Of a DNA stretch of 31,537 nt, positions 29,994-31,537 are shown in pieces. The position numbers and the translations under genes were made by a program. Position 1 is the first letter of the stretch. The number at the start of each line of letters is the position of its first letter. This stretch comes from Nonlabens sp. (lineage in GTDB: Bacteria; Bacteroidota; Bacteroidia; Flavobacteriales; Flavobacteriaceae): the NCBI GenBank assembly GCA_023301395.1, contig JALZUY010000049.1, forward strand, positions 1-31,537, written 5' to 3'. Under the pieces are notes generated by a model. That model was not told the origin of the DNA, searched no databases, and saw only the letters and a program-made list of their open reading frames with translations.

Positions 29994-30015
29994 ATTTTTA
30001 GACAAGCCTAAAAAT
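29994..30015. promoter_or_regulatory. Inverted-repeat operator candidate for the MntR/DtxR-like regulator
   Basis: ATTTTTAGAC, two bases, then GCCTAAAAAT form a 10-2-10 inverted repeat with a single mismatch. It lies 40 nt upstream of the regulator start. TTTAG...CTAAA symmetry resembles operators of DtxR/MntR proteins, so autoregulation is likely but not proven. Confidence 0.45.
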
Positions 30016-30055
30016 TAATTTACTCTTAACAAATTAATGGTTTACCTTTACCGTA

Positions 30056-30712
30056 ATGCATTCAATATCAGAAGAGAATTATATTAAGGCCATTTACCAT
30101 CTACAGGATGGACAGGAGCTCGTTTCCACTAACGAGATTGCTGGTAAAATGAATACTAAGGCATCGTCTGTAACAGACATGCTTAAAAAACTAGCCGATA
30201 AAAATCTGGCCGAATATATTCCATACAAAGGTGCACGCCTTACTAAAAACGGAATCAACTGCGCTACTCAAATCATAAGAAAACACAGATTATGGGAAGT
30301 ATTTCTAGTAGAAAAACTAGATTTTTCATGGGATGAAGTTCATGAAATAGCAGAGCAGCTGGAACATATTCAATCACGCAAACTTATCGATGAAATTGAC
30401 AAACTACTCGATTACCCAAAACATGATCCTCACGGAGATCCTATCCCAGATGCACAAGGTAACTATGAGAAAACAGTAAAAACACCTATTTCACAATTAG
30501 AAAATGGACAAAAAGGTGTTTTATCTGGAGTACTCGATACCTCAACAAGGTTTTTACAATATCTCGATAAACATAATATTGAACTAGGAACTAAAATTCA
30601 ACTCTTAGAAAAAGAGGCTTTTGATGGTTCTTGCTTGATCAAAACAGATCTTAAAGAATTACAAATCTCAAAATCAATCGCAGATAATTTATACTTAAAA
30701 CTTTTAAAATGA
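30056..30712 (+). CDS. MntR/DtxR family metal-dependent repressor
   Basis: 218-residue regulator. A winged helix (about 1-65; EIAGKMNTKASSVTDMLKKL) is followed by a dimerisation/metal domain (to about 140) and a C-terminal FeoA/SH3-like domain (about 145-216). Metal-site residues seen are H77 and E81 in KHRLWEVF, then H96, E100, E103 and H104 in VHEIAEQLEHI. E100 stands where DtxR has the iron-selecting Cys102 and where MntR has Glu, which suggests a preference for Mn2+. The MntR Asp8/Glu11 pair is not conserved (N8, K11), so metal specificity is uncertain. Its stop overlaps the start of the barrel-protein gene (ATGA). Confidence 0.9.
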   Translation: MHSISEENYIKAIYHLQDGQELVSTNEIAGKMNTKASSVTDMLKKLADKNLAEYIPYKGARLTKNGINCATQIIRKHRLWEVFLVEKLDFSWDEVHEIAEQLEHIQSRKLIDEIDKLLDYPKHDPHGDPIPDAQGNYEKTVKTPISQLENGQKGVLSGVLDTSTRFLQYLDKHNIELGTKIQLLEKEAFDGSCLIKTDLKELQISKSIADNLYLKLLK

Positions 30713-31500
30713 AAAAAATATTACTCCTTATATTACTATTAATTATCACAAGCATAGCGACTGCACAATCACCTAAAAACGAAGAAGCGCTCATTACAGA
30801 TAGACCAGACGCAACAGAGTCGCCATACACGGTAGGAACTGGGAATTTTCAAATAGAAGCTGGTGCCCTATTTACTGATAACGGCAATGAAGCTTTCACA
30901 ACTGAGACTATCGTCTTCAACACAGGACTAATACGCTATGGAATCAATGAAATAATTGAACTACGCCTGGGCTGGGATTACCTAAAGGAACGCAATCTTA
31001 ACAATGGAACTGAACTATCAAACGCCAGCGGATTTACACCACTATTACTAGGTGCAAAATTTGAATTAGTAAATGAAAATGGTTGGATTCCGCAAATAGG
31101 TTTATTGACTCATTTAAGATTACCCTTCAGCGCAGCAGAAGAATTTAAACCAGAAAATACCGGTATGGAAATGATTTTCTCATTCGACCATACATTAAGC
31201 GATAAAGATGGTATTGCCTACAATCTAGGTGCTCGCATTGCAGACGATCGTTCTCTAGAATACCTATACACTCTTGCTTATGGATATTCGTTTACTGATA
31301 AATGGGGCGCATATGCTGAACTTTATGGAGCATTTCCAGAAGACACGACAGCTTACCACTTGTGGGATGCAGGAATTACTTACCTAGTAAACAACAATTT
31401 ACAACTTGATGTTACTGTGGGAACCAGTTTTCAGAGTTCTGCTACAGATCAAAATCTACTCATAAGCGCAGGATTAAGCTATAGAGTTTTAAAGAAATAG
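30709..31500 (+). CDS. Outer-membrane beta-barrel protein (MetA-pathway/'transporter' family)
   Basis: 263-residue protein with a signal peptide ending at ATAQS. The mature start EALITDRPDATESPYTVGTGNFQIEAG is the hallmark of the 'putative MetA-pathway of phenol degradation' barrel family. Alternating strands with Tyr, Trp and Phe girdles continue to the terminal SYRVLKK. Family members are outer-membrane pores of uncertain substrate. The 4-nt overlap with the MntR/DtxR-like gene means the two are translated together, so a link to metal supply or efflux is plausible (inference); the family's phenol name should not be taken as function. Confidence 0.82.
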   Translation: MKKILLLILLLIITSIATAQSPKNEEALITDRPDATESPYTVGTGNFQIEAGALFTDNGNEAFTTETIVFNTGLIRYGINEIIELRLGWDYLKERNLNNGTELSNASGFTPLLLGAKFELVNENGWIPQIGLLTHLRLPFSAAEEFKPENTGMEMIFSFDHTLSDKDGIAYNLGARIADDRSLEYLYTLAYGYSFTDKWGAYAELYGAFPEDTTAYHLWDAGITYLVNNNLQLDVTVGTSFQSSATDQNLLISAGLSYRVLKK

Positions 31501-31515
31501 AATCAATTATAGAAA

Positions 31516-31531
31516 CGCTTTCGCGAAAGCA
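31516..31531. repeat. Genome palindrome copy 7 (one mismatch)
   Basis: CGCTTTCGCGAAAGCA, 15 nt after the stop of the outer-membrane barrel gene; it may serve as its terminator, but the window ends here. Confidence 0.85.
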
Positions 31532-31537
31532 TAAACA

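Overview
The window looks like chromosome from a marine member of the Flavobacteriaceae (Bacteroidota). The evidence is a gldH gliding lipoprotein gene, two proteins ending in type IX secretion (T9SS) sorting domains, a PSP1-gldH-PBP1A cluster, AT-rich codon use, promoters of the Bacteroidota form (-7 TAnnTTTG with -33 TTG or TTTG), and a tRNA without an encoded CCA. A 16-bp palindrome, CGCTTTCGCGAAAGCG, recurs eight times. I recall it from relatives of Nonlabens, but the genus is a guess. No insertion sequence, CRISPR array or phage gene was seen.

Layout. (1) 1-5795, minus strand: a tightly packed operon read PSP1 protein, gldH, class A PBP, 3'-5' exonuclease, oligopeptide-type ABC ATPase (cut by the window edge). 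(2) 6084-9679, minus: tRNA-Asn with its own promoter and terminator, rseP, and a secreted M1 aminopeptidase. (3) 9768-10445, plus: a SCO copper chaperone. (4) 10446-24857: a glycan assembly and export block. It holds a polyprenyl-phosphate-sugar-synthase-like GT2, a three-gene plus-strand operon (large GT-C-like membrane protein, Ig-like secreted protein, membrane-anchored GH5-like hydrolase), a GT4, a Wzx/PelG-like flippase with a small STAS protein, a TPR plus beta-barrel outer-membrane protein, and an 812-residue DUF4114/T9SS surface protein. (5) 24982-28962, minus: a five-gene signalling operon made of a CheY-like receiver, an H-NOX heme sensor, a PAS histidine kinase, an Hpt protein and a LytTR response regulator. 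(6) 29175-31500, plus: a TerB/DnaJ co-chaperone, then an MntR/DtxR-like regulator with a translationally coupled outer-membrane barrel protein.

How it works together. Five minus-strand promoters, all between 11.3 and 29.1 kb, share the sequence tGTAGAYGAATGG about 49 bp upstream of a -7 box, with a second half-site exactly 21 bp further out. None has a recognisable -33 element. A 21-bp direct-repeat register is typical of LytTR regulators, and a LytTR regulator is encoded here. The promoters drive the GT2, the GT4, the STAS-flippase pair, the T9SS protein and the signalling operon itself. The simplest model is an NO-sensing (H-NOX) phosphorelay ending in an autoregulated LytTR activator that controls a dedicated exopolysaccharide or surface-glycan system. 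This model is inference from sequence. The repeats, their spacing and the gene families are seen directly.
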